From Cytobacillus sp. S13-E01 (GTDB taxonomy: Bacteria > Bacillota > Bacilli > Bacillales > Bacillaceae_L), in assembly GCF_029193815.1 (NCBI RefSeq), contig NZ_JARFVC010000002.1:186001-250000 (forward strand): a DNA stretch of 64,000 bases, read 5' to 3'. The notes under the pieces are model-generated. The model worked only from the letters and a program-made list of their open reading frames with translations, did not search any database and was not told the origin of the DNA. The translations under genes and the position numbers were made by a program. Below are positions 17,501 to 26,220 of the stretch, piece after piece. Position 1 is the stretch's first letter. Every line of letters starts with the position of its first letter.

Positions 17501-17692
17501 AAATAAGAGGAGATTTTCCGGTTAAATTACGTAATAAGGCTTGGTTCGGGGTATATAAGCGGAGGTTTTCCGCTTAAGCAATGCAAAATGATCCATTTTG
17601 ACGTTTTTTGTGTAAATAGTCGGAATTCTTCCGTCTATTTAAGCTATTTTAAGTGCTATTTCGTAATTAAGAGAAATTTCTCCGCTTATTTA
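17500..17692. repeat. Degenerate tandem array of hairpin units, period about 55 bp
   Basis: Four units with centres near 17514, 17567, 17625 and 17678. Each has the form GGA..TTTTCC flanked by TAAG-like arms; the best is AAGCGGA / TCCGCTT at 17557-17575 and AAATAGTCGGAA / TTCCGTCTATTT at 17614-17640. No coding function seen. A related-looking hairpin occurs near 57240. Confidence 0.6.
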
Positions 17693-17806
17693 TTAAACCA
17701 TGCTGATTCCCTCATTTCTTGGTCCTTGAGGGTTCGCTCTTTATTTTTATTTATGGGTGTCAAAGAGGTGTCAAATCTGTTGTCAGATTGCACGCTTTTG
17801 TTCAAA

Positions 17807-17852
17807 GATAAGAATGTATAAAAGTTTGTACCTAGTTTTATACTTTCTTATC
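17807..17852 (-). repeat. Palindromic repeat with ACTAGGTACAAA core (copy 1)
   Basis: GATAAGAA and GTATAAAA arms pair with TTTTATAC and TTCTTATC around the core CTAGGTACAAA. The same core and right arm occur in direct orientation at 24851-24890 and, shortened, at 48361-48390, there immediately next to the large structured repeat. Confidence 0.65.
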
Positions 17853-18416
17853 TTTTAAAAATAGACCTACTTTTATTCTAGGTCCACTAATTACTCAGGC
17901 TACTACCATTCCGTGCATGGGGGAGTTTCAGACAACTAGTTTCAACTCAACATGACGACCTTCATTCAGAGTGTTGATTAATCAGTTGTAATTGCTTTTT
18001 CAGCAATTCTCCTATTTCGTGCTTTGGCACTTATAAGGAAACGTTTCGCACAGAACATTATTTCACAATCTCAATATTTATTTTAACATAAAATTACAAT
18101 TATCTTTTAGGTTTACCAAATCAACATAGTAAAAATCATTCCAATTAACACAGTGATTAACACGTTGTCAATAGTTGTTGTCAGTGTGTTATTTGGGTTG
18201 CGATTTCATATTATAATTCATATGTTAAAGTCCAATAATGTTGATATACAAGGAATAAGAAAGACCAAATCATATGTTATTTGGTCTGCTAATTATTATA
18301 TGCTATTTAGTATGTGTCTCCACTTTAACGGAACTACTTATATCAATAGAGCCAACCTTTTATGTCATTTTTAATTTCAGAGCATAGTGTGTATTAGTAA
18401 AGGGGGAAAAAATGCC
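17853..18416. other. Intergenic region with no supported gene
   Basis: About 560 bp. Contains a hairpin GACCAAATcatatgttATTTGGTC near 18263-18285 that could end a transcript, and short reading frames without SD. A minus-strand 22-codon frame ending QLQLINQHSE near 17985 may be the tail of a lost gene. Nothing else is convincing. Confidence 0.4.
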
Positions 18417-19133
18417 ATGAATTCGAACTATCTAGAGTTTTTAGCAGCCTTTGGGATTGGTGGTGCCCACCCGGGGGGATTAACATTAACAAAACAGTAC
18501 TTAATGCATGAAACATTTCAAGAATCAGCTATTGTCCTTGACGCTGGATGTGGTACAGGTCAAACATCTGTTTATTTAAAGCAAAACCATAGCGGCAATG
18601 TCATTGCGATTGATAACCACCCAATCATGGTTGAGAAGGCAGAAAAAAGATTTAATGACTTAAATTTAGACATTGAGATTCTAGAAGCAAATATCGAAAA
18701 TTTACCTTTTGAAACAAATTCATTTGATGTGATTATCTGTGAATCCGTACTATCTTTTACAAATATTGAAAAAAGCCTTTCGGAATTTTCAAGAGTATTA
18801 AAACAAAATGGAATTCTAATTGCTATTGAAATGACGAATGAAGGAGGATTAATTAAGGAGGAAAAAGAAAAAATTAAATCGTTTTATGGAGTTTCAGACG
18901 TATTAACTGAAAATCAATGGCTTAACCAGTTTAAAAAGGCAAACTTTAAGACAGCCACTGCAAAAAAAGTTTCCACTATATTAGATTCTGCAATTGAACA
19001 AGAACCTACCACGGACTTTTATATGAGTGAAGATATAAATATAGAGTTGTATGAAGTGCTAGATCAGCATCAAAAACTAAATGTAAAATTTCAGAAAAAA
19101 TTAGGATTTAGAATTTATAGGGGCATTCGATAA
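18417..19133 (+). CDS. Class I SAM-dependent methyltransferase
   Basis: 238 aa from the ATG at 18417 (AAAGGGGG 10 bases upstream). Motif I is IVLDAGCGTGQTS, motif II VIAIDNHPIM, then FDVIICESVLSFTN and LIAIEMTNEGG. It is a UbiE/BioC-type Methyltransf_11 protein; substrate unknown. It ends exactly where the convergent small gene ends (0 bp gap). Confidence 0.85.
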   Translation: MNSNYLEFLAAFGIGGAHPGGLTLTKQYLMHETFQESAIVLDAGCGTGQTSVYLKQNHSGNVIAIDNHPIMVEKAEKRFNDLNLDIEILEANIENLPFETNSFDVIICESVLSFTNIEKSLSEFSRVLKQNGILIAIEMTNEGGLIKEEKEKIKSFYGVSDVLTENQWLNQFKKANFKTATAKKVSTILDSAIEQEPTTDFYMSEDINIELYEVLDQHQKLNVKFQKKLGFRIYRGIR

Positions 19134-19295
19134 TTAATTATGTAAGTTTACAATCATACCCTTATTGATATAATTTTGCGTTTTATGTACATTTTTAAAA
19201 AGGTTTGCTCTTGATTTAGAAATACTGACATTTATCCCTTTATTCCGCAATTGTCCTACTAAATCTTGAATGGTCTTGCTTTTAACCTTATTCAA
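19134..19295 (-). CDS. Small basic hypothetical protein
   Basis: 53 aa from the TTG at 19295 (AAAGGAG 9 bases upstream; an ATG at 19301 is only 3 bases from the SD). Basic, starts MNKVKSKTIQDLVGQLRNKG, no membrane segment. Looks like a small DNA- or RNA-associated protein, but I do not recognise it. Stop codon abuts the methyltransferase stop. Confidence 0.6.
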   Translation of the reverse strand: MNKVKSKTIQDLVGQLRNKGINVSISKSRANLFKNVHKTQNYINKGMIVNLHN

Positions 19296-19447
19296 TATCA
19301 TTCACTCCTTTATTAAATCATACCATTAATTGGACTATTTAGGACCACTTTTTTACTAAAAATATAATTTAAGTATTTATGAATTCTAGCTAAAAACTAA
19401 AAAAGAGCCTCCTATTAGGTAAGCTCTACATTTTTCGAGATATAGGA

Positions 19448-20350
19448 TTAGATTTTTTTTACTCTATTGAAATATTCCTCTAAGGTTATGTTATGCTCGT
19501 AAATAATTGTTGCAATTTCTTTTCCAACAAATCTTAAGTGCCATGGTTCGTATTGGTAGCCTGTAACGGTTTCTTTACCTTTTGGATAACGAATAATGAA
19601 ACCAAATTTATGTGCATTTTGTTTGGTCCAATCTCCCTCAAGCGTTTCACCAAATTGTTCTGTTAGTTCAAAATTTACACTTTGACTCGAAATATCCATT
19701 GCTAGACCTGTCTGATGTTCGCTCTGTCCTGGATAGGCAACCACTTGTCTAGCTTTTTCTTCGCCTTCTAACCTCACCTGATTATTAAACAAAAACTGCT
19801 GGGTCTCATACGCTCTATATCCAGAAACAGCATAAAGTGTCATGCCTTCTTTTTCCGCTTGATAAAACATTTGCTCTAAAGCTATAGCTGCATCTTTTCT
19901 AATAAATCTTTTCGGGATATCCTCATCACCGAAAATGAATTTCACATTTGGTGGAACCAATTCCTCAGGTATATAGGATGCTGGTAAACTCTTTTCTTTG
20001 TTTACAACAGTCAAAATATTTTCCGGATTTAAAATAACAAACAAATCATCTATCTCTTCTACTTTCGTAAAAAGTGCCTCTTCTAACACCCAATCGTTCT
20101 GGTTATTTTCACTACTCTCGTCAGTAGATTTATTATCTTTTTCTTGGTTCTCATTATCTTCATTATCTTCATTATCAGGTTCAGGTTGTGTAGTTTTTAC
20201 TTCTTCTGTTTTTTTCTCAATTTCTATTTTTTCTTCAATATCTTCAAAGTTGTTGTCAACTGAAGGTTGTCCTAAAGAACGGTTACATCCAATAAGTACT
20301 ATGGAAAGAGACAAGATAATTAAACTAGAATGTATAAAATGTTTAAACAT
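19448..20350 (-). CDS. M15 D-alanyl-D-alanine carboxypeptidase, lipoprotein (VanY/DacB-like)
   Basis: 300 aa from the ATG at 20350 (AAGGGTGG upstream). Lipobox SIVLIGC gives a membrane-anchored lipoprotein, followed by an acidic linker of about 60 residues rich in Glu, Asp and Asn. The catalytic domain shows VSGYRAYETQ, the zinc motif SEHQTGLAMD and EPWHLRFVG. M15B enzymes trim the terminal D-Ala from peptidoglycan stem peptides outside the cell. Close to YodJ of the B. subtilis yod region. Confidence 0.88.
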   Translation of the reverse strand: MFKHFIHSSLIILSLSIVLIGCNRSLGQPSVDNNFEDIEEKIEIEKKTEEVKTTQPEPDNEDNEDNENQEKDNKSTDESSENNQNDWVLEEALFTKVEEIDDLFVILNPENILTVVNKEKSLPASYIPEELVPPNVKFIFGDEDIPKRFIRKDAAIALEQMFYQAEKEGMTLYAVSGYRAYETQQFLFNNQVRLEGEEKARQVVAYPGQSEHQTGLAMDISSQSVNFELTEQFGETLEGDWTKQNAHKFGFIIRYPKGKETVTGYQYEPWHLRFVGKEIATIIYEHNITLEEYFNRVKKI

Positions 20351-20494
20351 GGTTCCACCCTTCATAAATGCAAGATGATTTGTATACTCGGCTGAAGTTA
20401 ATTAACGTATAGTCTTTCAACAGATAATATTATTTAATATTGTATCATTAATAAAGAAATTTGTCGTATTAAGAAGGTATTACATTTTTGGGAT

Positions 20495-20530
20495 AACAAA
20501 AAGCCCTTGTAGTGTCAAGGGCTTTTTGTT
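20495..20530. terminator. Terminator of deoD
   Basis: 15-bp perfect stem AACAAAAAGCCCTTG / CAAGGGCTTTTTGTT, 6-base loop, 5 bp past the deoD stop. Confidence 0.9.
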
Positions 20531-20535
20531 ATTGG

Positions 20536-21240
20536 TTATTTTAACATGGCTGCATTGAGAGCAACTTCAATCATGTCATTAAATGTTGTTTGTCTTTCCT
20601 CCGCGGTTGTTTCTTCACCAGTTAAAATGTGATCACTTACTGTTAAGATTGATAAAGCATTTCTCTCAAATTTAGAAGCCAAGGTATATAATGCGGCAGT
20701 TTCCATTTCGATTGCTAGGATACCATATTTAGCCCATTTTTCTAATTCAGAATTATCATTGTAGAACATATCGCTTGTAAACACATTTCCAACCTTTAGA
20801 TTAAGACCTTTCGCAACCCCAGTATCGTATGCTTTCTTTAGTAGAGGAAAGGATGCTGTTGGAGCATAGTCTACTCCTCCAAAAGTAAGTCGGTTCATAG
20901 CCGAATCTGTTGATGCACTCATCGCAATAATCACATCACGAACTTTAACATCCTTTTGAATCGCTCCACATGTCCCCACACGAATAAGATTTTGAACACC
21001 ATAGCTTTGCATTAATTCATTTATGTAAATCGAAATCGATGGGACTCCCATTCCAGTTCCTTGGACAGATATTTTTTCCCCTTTATAGGTACCTGTATAA
21101 CCAAGCATTCCGCGAACTTCATTATAGCAAGTTGCACCTTCTAAAAAGGTTTCAGCAATGTATTTTGCCCGGAGGGGATCACCCGGTAATAGAATCGTTT
21201 CTGCAATTTCATTTTGTTTTGCTCCAATATGTATACTCAT
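20536..21240 (-). CDS. deoD: Purine nucleoside phosphorylase DeoD
   Basis: 234 aa from the ATG at 21240 (GGAGG 5 bases upstream). Signature residues: [16 protein letters not shown], the phosphate site RVGTCGAI, and the base/ribose site [13 protein letters not shown]. Catalyses phosphorolysis of purine (deoxy)nucleosides in the cytoplasm. Length and sequence match B. subtilis DeoD (about 233 aa). Single gene with its own terminator. Confidence 0.95.
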   Translation of the reverse strand: MSIHIGAKQNEIAETILLPGDPLRAKYIAETFLEGATCYNEVRGMLGYTGTYKGEKISVQGTGMGVPSISIYINELMQSYGVQNLIRVGTCGAIQKDVKVRDVIIAMSASTDSAMNRLTFGGVDYAPTASFPLLKKAYDTGVAKGLNLKVGNVFTSDMFYNDNSELEKWAKYGILAIEMETAALYTLASKFERNALSILTVSDHILTGEETTAEERQTTFNDMIEVALNAAMLK

Positions 21241-21483
21241 ATAAACCTCCAATAAAAATTAGTCACTATATTATTCCCTCTAACTAAACAATATAGCATA
21301 ATTTTATTGATAACGAAAATATTGCTTGGAAAAAGTCTCCACAATAATTTTCGGTAATTAAGAAAATAATACAAGAGAATTAAAGATGAAGATGGCAATT
21401 TCTAAACAGATTAGGAATTCAACCAAAAATCATGTAAATTTGCTTAAACAAAAAGGAAATAGGCATTTCAAGGAGGAAACGGA

Positions 21484-21627
21484 ATGGGTAAAAAACACAG
21501 AAATAGAACGAATAGTCCGAAGAAAAATAATCATATCCCACCAGAGGCAATAGCTGCAGAGGAAAATGCTCACGCAAAGGAATATTCAGCTGCTAAGCGA
21601 AAAAATAGTCCTGGGCATAATGAGTAA
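21484..21627 (+). CDS. Small hydrophilic protein, possibly spore-associated
   Basis: 47 aa; ATG with AAGGAGG upstream. Very basic N-terminus (MGKKHRNRTNSPKKNN) and an Ala/Glu helix (PPEAIAAEENAHAKEYSAA). Composition resembles minor SASPs and other small spore proteins, but I cannot match a named family. A large structured repeat begins 6 bp after the stop. Confidence 0.55.
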   Translation: MGKKHRNRTNSPKKNNHIPPEAIAAEENAHAKEYSAAKRKNSPGHNE

Positions 21628-21632
21628 TTAAG

Positions 21633-21740
21633 AAAAGCGTAGGGCGCTCCCGAGGATTGCATAAGGCGGTTCCTATAAGAAGGTGTTTTTCCTTCTTACT
21701 AGGAAATGGCTTATAACATAGAGACGGGTGGTGCCCTGAT
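21633..21740. repeat. Large structured intergenic repeat (copy 1)
   Basis: Starts AAAAGCGTAGGGCGC, then GCATAAGGCGGTT, an internal hairpin AGAAGG..CCTTCT, GGCTTATAACATAGAG and ends near GGTGCCC. Same order of motifs as copies at 24670, 40860 and (deleted) 48334. The ends can pair as an imperfect terminal inverted repeat, giving a cruciform. Confidence 0.7.
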
Positions 21741-21793
21741 CTTTCTTACCTTTGTACAATACCCTTTAGGAAAATCCAGGGTTTTAATATTCG

Positions 21794-21937
21794 TTATGAA
21801 GGATCTACTTCATCATTTCTTACTACTGTAACCTTAGTTGATTCTCCTTTTGCTATTTCTTCATTTGTTGCATTAAGCTCCAATTCTTCATCATCATCGA
21901 TACCATTCGCAATGTTTGCTTCTTGTCTTTTTTGCAC
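21794..21937 (-). CDS. Small acidic hypothetical protein
   Basis: 47 aa from the GTG at 21937 (GGGGGG 9 bases upstream; a TTG one codon earlier is also possible). Acidic run DDDEELEL and a basic C-terminal strand KVTVVRNDE. Unknown; only the SD and codon usage support it. Confidence 0.5.
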   Translation of the reverse strand: MQKRQEANIANGIDDDEELELNATNEEIAKGESTKVTVVRNDEVDPS

Positions 21938-22028
21938 CAAGCTAATCCCCCCTTCACTTCTTACAATTTCCTAGAGTGTAATGGTCTATTCTTTGATAGT
22001 AAAATTGGGTGCTTTCCTGCTCTACAAA

Positions 22029-22343
22029 TCAACGAATTAAAAAGCGATTAACTTTTTTCCAACCCCCTGTACACAATTTATAATATGAATGGCCATTTCT
22101 ACCCTCATCAAAAAACAAAATATCTCCGGTGTTTATGTATCTAGCTTGGTAATCCTTAGGCATTAAATCATTGATATTGAAAATTCGATAGACGTAATTA
22201 ATCGCATCATGATGGTTGCTACCCTCAACATACAATCGATACACTGGTTTATAACCTGTTTGTTGCCCATACGCAGGGGTTTGAAAAATGGTAATATCAT
22301 ATTTGAATTTGCGTCTTGTTTTTATTAAAAAATTAGTAACCAT
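22029..22343 (-). CDS. yodL: YodL-like domain protein
   Basis: 104 aa from the ATG at 22343 (GGGGAGG 6 bases upstream). The whole chain fits the YodL-like domain: YDITIFQTPAYGQQTGYKPVYR, YVYRIFNINDLMPKDYQARY, TGDILFFDEGRNGHSYY and a C-terminal GWKKVNRFLIR. YodL of B. subtilis affects cell shape (MreB) in a sporulation context. It lies at the left end of the yod-like gene order in this window, although a GDPD gene and spo0M separate it from yozD. Confidence 0.75.
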   Translation of the reverse strand: MVTNFLIKTRRKFKYDITIFQTPAYGQQTGYKPVYRLYVEGSNHHDAINYVYRIFNINDLMPKDYQARYINTGDILFFDEGRNGHSYYKLCTGGWKKVNRFLIR

Positions 22344-22604
22344 AAGTTTCCTCCCCATTTTTATTTCTTACCTTATATTTTGATTTTTATGGTGTCGAAT
22401 CCTTTCTCTAATTCACACTTCTTTTGTCGATTGGAAGGATATAGTCAAGTTTTTTTGTATAAAAACCAAGGAATTGCATTCAAAATTATGTTTTACGCAT
22501 AGCATAGTACAAAGGACTTACAATATCATAAAGTCTATAAAACTAAAATTTCATTTTATACTTTTATTTCGTTTTTTTCCTAAAATTTAGAAAGGTGGAA
22601 TGCT

Positions 22605-23444
22605 ATGTATAAATTTATGAATGCGATTGTCTTGTTCATATTCTTAGTAGGTAATATAATTCCCTTTGTAATTCTACAGAATACTGCAGATATCAATTAC
22701 ATTAAAATTGCGCACCGTGGTGCATCTGCCTTTACACCTGAAAATACATTTTCTGCATTTAACAAAGCACTAGAGATGAATGTGGACTATATTGAACTAG
22801 ATGTTCAAATGAGTAAGGATCGTCACCTAGTTGTCATACATGATAAGAAAGTAGACCGAACTACTAATGGTAATGGTTTCGTTAAGGACTTTACCTTGGC
22901 AGAATTAAAAATGTTGGATGCAGGAAGCTGGTATCACGAGGACTTTGTTGATGAGAAGATACCTACATTACAGGAGGTATTGTCAACCTTTGGAGATAAA
23001 GTCGGACTATTAATTGAAATTAAATATCCTTCTCTTTACCCCGGGATTGAAAAAAGACTAGCAGAAATGATTGACTCTAATCAAAATAGTTTACTAAATT
23101 CCACGAACATTAAAGTACAATCTTTTAATATTCCTTCAATCCAAAAGTTCCAAACACTCCTCCCGATTATATCCTCTGGAATTGTTCTAAATGAACAAAC
23201 TTCTTATAATCAGTTAAATACGATTGCAAGCTTTACAGATTTTATTAATATGCATAATAGCTCATTAACAAGTAGTTTTGTAAATTATGCACAGCAACTG
23301 GATTTCAAGGTATATGTATGGGTTGTAAATGATAGGAGAGTAATAGGTCAGCTGTTACTATATGGTATAGACGGGATTACTACCGATGACCCAGACATAT
23401 TCACCTCTTTACAAGGAAATAATAAAAAGCTTGAGCATCTATAG
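22605..23444 (+). CDS. Glycerophosphodiester phosphodiesterase
   Basis: 279 aa, ATG with AAAGGTGG upstream. An N-terminal hydrophobic segment (about residues 6-26) indicates export or anchoring. GDPD TIM-barrel motifs: IAHRGASAFTPENTFSAF, IELDVQMSKD, VVIHDKKVDRTTNG, LLIEIKYP and GIDGITTDDPD. Hydrolyses glycerophosphodiesters to glycerol-3-phosphate and the alcohol. Convergent with spo0M, sharing a hairpin at its 3' end. Confidence 0.92.
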   Translation: MYKFMNAIVLFIFLVGNIIPFVILQNTADINYIKIAHRGASAFTPENTFSAFNKALEMNVDYIELDVQMSKDRHLVVIHDKKVDRTTNGNGFVKDFTLAELKMLDAGSWYHEDFVDEKIPTLQEVLSTFGDKVGLLIEIKYPSLYPGIEKRLAEMIDSNQNSLLNSTNIKVQSFNIPSIQKFQTLLPIISSGIVLNEQTSYNQLNTIASFTDFINMHNSSLTSSFVNYAQQLDFKVYVWVVNDRRVIGQLLLYGIDGITTDDPDIFTSLQGNNKKLEHL

Positions 23445-23454
23445 GCTCAAGCTT
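23418..23454 (-). terminator. Terminator of spo0M
   Basis: AAGCTTGAG / CTCAAGCTT stem; T-run (TTTTTATTAT) on the minus strand. It overlaps the last codons of the GDPD gene. Confidence 0.8.
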
Positions 23455-23462
23455 ACCAATGT

Positions 23463-24233
23463 TTAACTAAATCGTTTAACTAGATTATAAATCTTCTCTG
23501 AGAGTTGCGGAAGGTCAGATGTAGCTACAGTAAACCGTACAACTGATTCATCCATTTCAAGTGCTTCTGCTAAAAAGCTACCCAAGCCCCTTGCTCGGCG
23601 GTCTACTTCCATTATTACTTCAACTGTTTGACTTGACTGAGGGAAAAATATAACCTCAATCTCATCTAACTTTCCACGAAACTCTCCACTTGTAGGTATA
23701 AATTCAAACTCCTGGATAAAAGGCAATCTTTTTCTTAACTTATATGGGGCTTCTTCACATTTCGCTTCTCTTAAACGAAATCCTAAATCAGTTAAAGCGC
23801 TTAAAACACTAGTTACTAACGGAGAAGGCTTTACCTCTATAAAGTCCCGATCAGTAGGGTCGATTGCATTTTTAATGTCTAACCCAGTTTGAATCCATAC
23901 CTTTGTTCTACCCATAGTAATTGGGCTATCAACCGGTAATCTATAAGTAAATGGAAATTCTCTTTTTTCATTTGCTCCTATTGTGAAGCTTTCTGTAATT
24001 TGAAAAGTATCGATAATCGCATGTTGATTTATCTTAGAGTCATTTCTTTCCTTAATATAATTGGTATTTAAAGACAAATAAATTTCATCAATTTCTTGAG
24101 CAATGTTTCCACCCGTTATTTCTACTACCCCTCGTACTTCCTCACCAGCAGTAATGTTTCCCTCATATAGTTTTGTATCAACCTTCGCTGATCCAATCCC
24201 AACACTAGCAAACACTTTATTAAACAATGACAT
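23463..24233 (-). CDS. spo0M: Sporulation-control protein Spo0M
   Basis: 256 aa, ATG with GGGGGG 8 bases upstream. Arrestin-like Spo0M: starts MSLFNKVFASVGIGSAKVDT, contains VRGVVEITGGNIAQEIDEIYLSL, PFTYRLPVDSPIT and a C-terminal EVDRRARGLGSFLAEALEMDE. Cytoplasmic protein that affects sporulation stage 0. Length matches B. subtilis Spo0M (258 aa). Confidence 0.92.
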   Translation of the reverse strand: MSLFNKVFASVGIGSAKVDTKLYEGNITAGEEVRGVVEITGGNIAQEIDEIYLSLNTNYIKERNDSKINQHAIIDTFQITESFTIGANEKREFPFTYRLPVDSPITMGRTKVWIQTGLDIKNAIDPTDRDFIEVKPSPLVTSVLSALTDLGFRLREAKCEEAPYKLRKRLPFIQEFEFIPTSGEFRGKLDEIEVIFFPQSSQTVEVIMEVDRRARGLGSFLAEALEMDESVVRFTVATSDLPQLSEKIYNLVKRFS

Positions 24234-24351
24234 ACCTCTTACCCCCCATTAATAGTGTCCTCGTAAGTATATACGATTCTAATCAAAAAAAGTTTCTAGA
24301 TTTAAAATAATTCTTTCATACAACATAATAGTTTCGACGTGACAATCGCAA

Positions 24352-24384
24352 ATTAAAAACGACGGGATTAAATCCTCGTCGTCT
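24352..24384 (-). terminator. Terminator of the YozD-like gene
   Basis: Minus strand ACGACGAGGATTTAATCCCGTCGT stem-loop followed by TTTTAATTT. Confidence 0.8.
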
Positions 24385-24404
24385 GGTTTAACTATTTTAA
24401 TAAT

Positions 24405-24590
24405 TTAATAATCAAACTCATCCTCTTCTATTTCTTCATCAATAATACTTTTCTCCAGTAAATACTCAAAGGTTATATCAGCTATTTGATCAATTTCTTC
24501 CTCAGTCGGAACGTATCCTCGTTTTATTAGTTCATTGTAAAAGAACTCTGCGATTTCTTCTGTATCAATAACAACCTCAATTTCTTTCAC
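24405..24590 (-). CDS. yozD: YozD family protein
   Basis: 61 aa acidic protein, start KEIEVVIDTEEIAEFFYNE, middle GYVPTEEEIDQIADITFEYL, ends in an acidic tail. Matches the YozD family of Bacillus, small proteins of unknown function. In B. subtilis yozD lies next to yodN-yozE, as here. Confidence 0.8.
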   Translation of the reverse strand: MKEIEVVIDTEEIAEFFYNELIKRGYVPTEEEIDQIADITFEYLLEKSIIDEEIEEDEFDY

Positions 24591-24669
24591 AATACCGCCC
24601 CCTTTATTTATGTTTTATGTTCAAGCGGTAAAACTTATGTCAAAAGAATGACAAGATCATATTCGTATG

Positions 24670-24850
24670 AAAAGCGCATGGCTCCCGCTTATCGGCGCGT
24701 CGATTAAAACCCGCCACGTCCTGTGGCGAACATCGACATCAGCACATCCTGTGCAAGTCAAGCATAAGACGGTTTATTCAAGAAGGTGGTTTTTCCTTCT
24801 TAAAGGAAATGGCTTATGACCTAAGGTCCGATTGCGCCCGGAGTTGGACA
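24670..24850. repeat. Large structured intergenic repeat (copy 2, fullest)
   Basis: Begins AAAAGCGCATGGCTCCCG and ends GCGCCCGGAGTTGGACA. Compared with copies 1 and 3 it holds an extra ~60 bp with two tight hairpins, GCCACgtccTGTGGC and GCACAtccTGTGC, then the shared CAAGCATAAGACGG, AGAAGG..CCTTCT and GGCTTATGACC blocks. Confidence 0.75.
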
Positions 24851-24890
24851 CTAAAACTAGGTACAAACTTTTATATTTTCTTATCTTTTT
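24851..24890 (+). repeat. ACTAGGTACAAA repeat (copy 2)
   Basis: CTAAAACTAGGTACAAAC followed by TTTTATATTTTCTTATC; same core as 17807-17852 (opposite strand) and 48361-48390, again at the end of the large structured repeat. Confidence 0.6.
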
Positions 24891-24981
24891 AAAAAAGATA
24901 TTTTAAATTATTCGAATAAACCTAAGTTCATTGTCATAGCATGTAAACAAGTGGACAAGCCTTTAACTAGGAGGAAATAAT

Positions 24982-25170
24982 ATGATAAACAAGGCGTATA
25001 CCGTTAAGATAAGTAATAATAAAAATAATAATGAAAACAATGGTTTGATAAATATATTGGATAGTGAAAAGTTTGACAGTTTATTAGAGAAGTTTATTAG
25101 TGGCATGTTTTGGGTTATTTTAGTAGTAGGTGTGCCGTATTTCATCTATTTTTTAAGTCAGTTTTTCTAA
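24982..25170 (+). CDS. Small membrane protein
   Basis: 62 aa, ATG with AGGAGG upstream. Asn-rich hydrophilic N-terminal half, then one membrane span (GMFWVILVVGVPYFIYFL). Family not recognised. A degraded repeat of its 3' end follows at 25290-25340. Confidence 0.6.
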   Translation: MINKAYTVKISNNKNNNENNGLINILDSEKFDSLLEKFISGMFWVILVVGVPYFIYFLSQFF

Positions 25171-25289
25171 TCTTTAGTTTCTTAATTGAAAATTATATGG
25201 ATAGGATAATTGCAAAAGCCTTCGTTTTTATTTAAATGTCGGATAGGTGGCATTTTTAGAAAAACGATAATTGACGAAGCTTAGTAGAA

Positions 25290-25340
25290 TGGTTAGGTAC
25301 GTGTGCCATTTTCATTTATTTTTAAGCAGATTTTCTTGTT
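25290..25340 (+). pseudogene. Degenerate duplicate of the 3' end of the preceding membrane-protein gene
   Basis: GGTACGTGTGCCATTTTCAT and TTATTTTTAAGCAGATTTTC resemble the end of 24982-25170 (GTAGGTGTGCCGTATTTCAT, TATTTTTTAAGTCAGTTTTTC), but a TAG lies in the matching frame. Looks like a tandem duplication that has decayed. Confidence 0.45.
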
Positions 25341-25343
25341 CTG

Positions 25344-26030
25344 TTAATCTGTCCATTTACTATTTGTAATCTTTTCTAAATTTTTCAATGCTAACGCCAT
25401 AACATCCTTGTATTTTTCATCTTTAAACATTTGATAAAGATATCCATAGTCGTTATATACATCTAACAAGCCATCGATTATTTGCTTACGTTCATTTTTT
25501 TTATGAAGGCGTTCCTTTTCAAATTTACGAAATTCCTTTTTCATCCCGTGCATCTCCAAACTCTTAGTTTCTTTCTTAGCTAAGTAAAGCTGTGAGATTT
25601 TTTGAAGGAACGCTTCTGCATTCTGGTGATCTGCTAGTAATGTTAATTCTTCTTCTCCAGCTTCTAGCCATTCTCCGTCTTTAATTCTTGATAATTCATA
25701 AATAACCTCTTCCCAAGAATCCTCTTTATATCTCCAAATTTCTGTTCGTATGCCTATAATTTTGAAAAGTTCTTTTTCGTAACCAGCAACCAATACTAAG
25801 TCACCAAAGTAATAATTATATTCAATTTCAATCTGTTCCGTCTCAATTACTCTTCCTTCATATTCAGACAATAACTTTAGGGTAGTCTCTAAATAGAGGG
25901 CCTCACTATGATTTACCTCGTATATCCATAATCCATTCATTTCCTTAATACTAGTAATTGTCCCGACTGTTCCATATAAAATGATCACGACTATATCTCC
26001 TACTCTAAACTTTGGTTTATTATTTTCCAT
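25344..26030 (-). CDS. YodN-like hypothetical protein
   Basis: 228 aa from the ATG at 26030 (AAAGGAG 8 bases upstream). N-terminal SH3/KOW-like strands FRVGDIVVIILYGTVGTITSIKE and YYFGDLVLVAGYEKELFKIIGI; C-terminal half is a basic coiled coil (KKEFRKFEKERLHKKNERKQ). Position between yozD and yozE matches yodN of B. subtilis, which is why I suggest that relation; sequence identity is not confirmed. Confidence 0.6.
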   Translation of the reverse strand: MENNKPKFRVGDIVVIILYGTVGTITSIKEMNGLWIYEVNHSEALYLETTLKLLSEYEGRVIETEQIEIEYNYYFGDLVLVAGYEKELFKIIGIRTEIWRYKEDSWEEVIYELSRIKDGEWLEAGEEELTLLADHQNAEAFLQKISQLYLAKKETKSLEMHGMKKEFRKFEKERLHKKNERKQIIDGLLDVYNDYGYLYQMFKDEKYKDVMALALKNLEKITNSKWTD

Positions 26031-26220
26031 AAGATCATCTCCTTTAGAAAAGTCGTGATGAATTGTTACGTTATTATATGCACGCAATTAAAAAATCGCT
26101 ATTATGTAGGGTCAAGGAAAATGAGTAACTTCCTAAATAAATTTAAAAGAGACGAACCAAAAATGGTCCATCTCTTTTTTGAAAAAAGTCTTGTGCTTAG
26201 TAGGAATTACCTATTTTAAC

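Noticed and set aside
17500-17692. CRISPR array
   Set aside because: Units are degenerate and palindromic with similar spacers; no cas genes in the window.
18153-18374. Plus-strand 73-codon frame beginning with a GTG
   Set aside because: No SD, runs through a hairpin (GACCAAAT/ATTTGGTC), and its second half has no protein-like composition.
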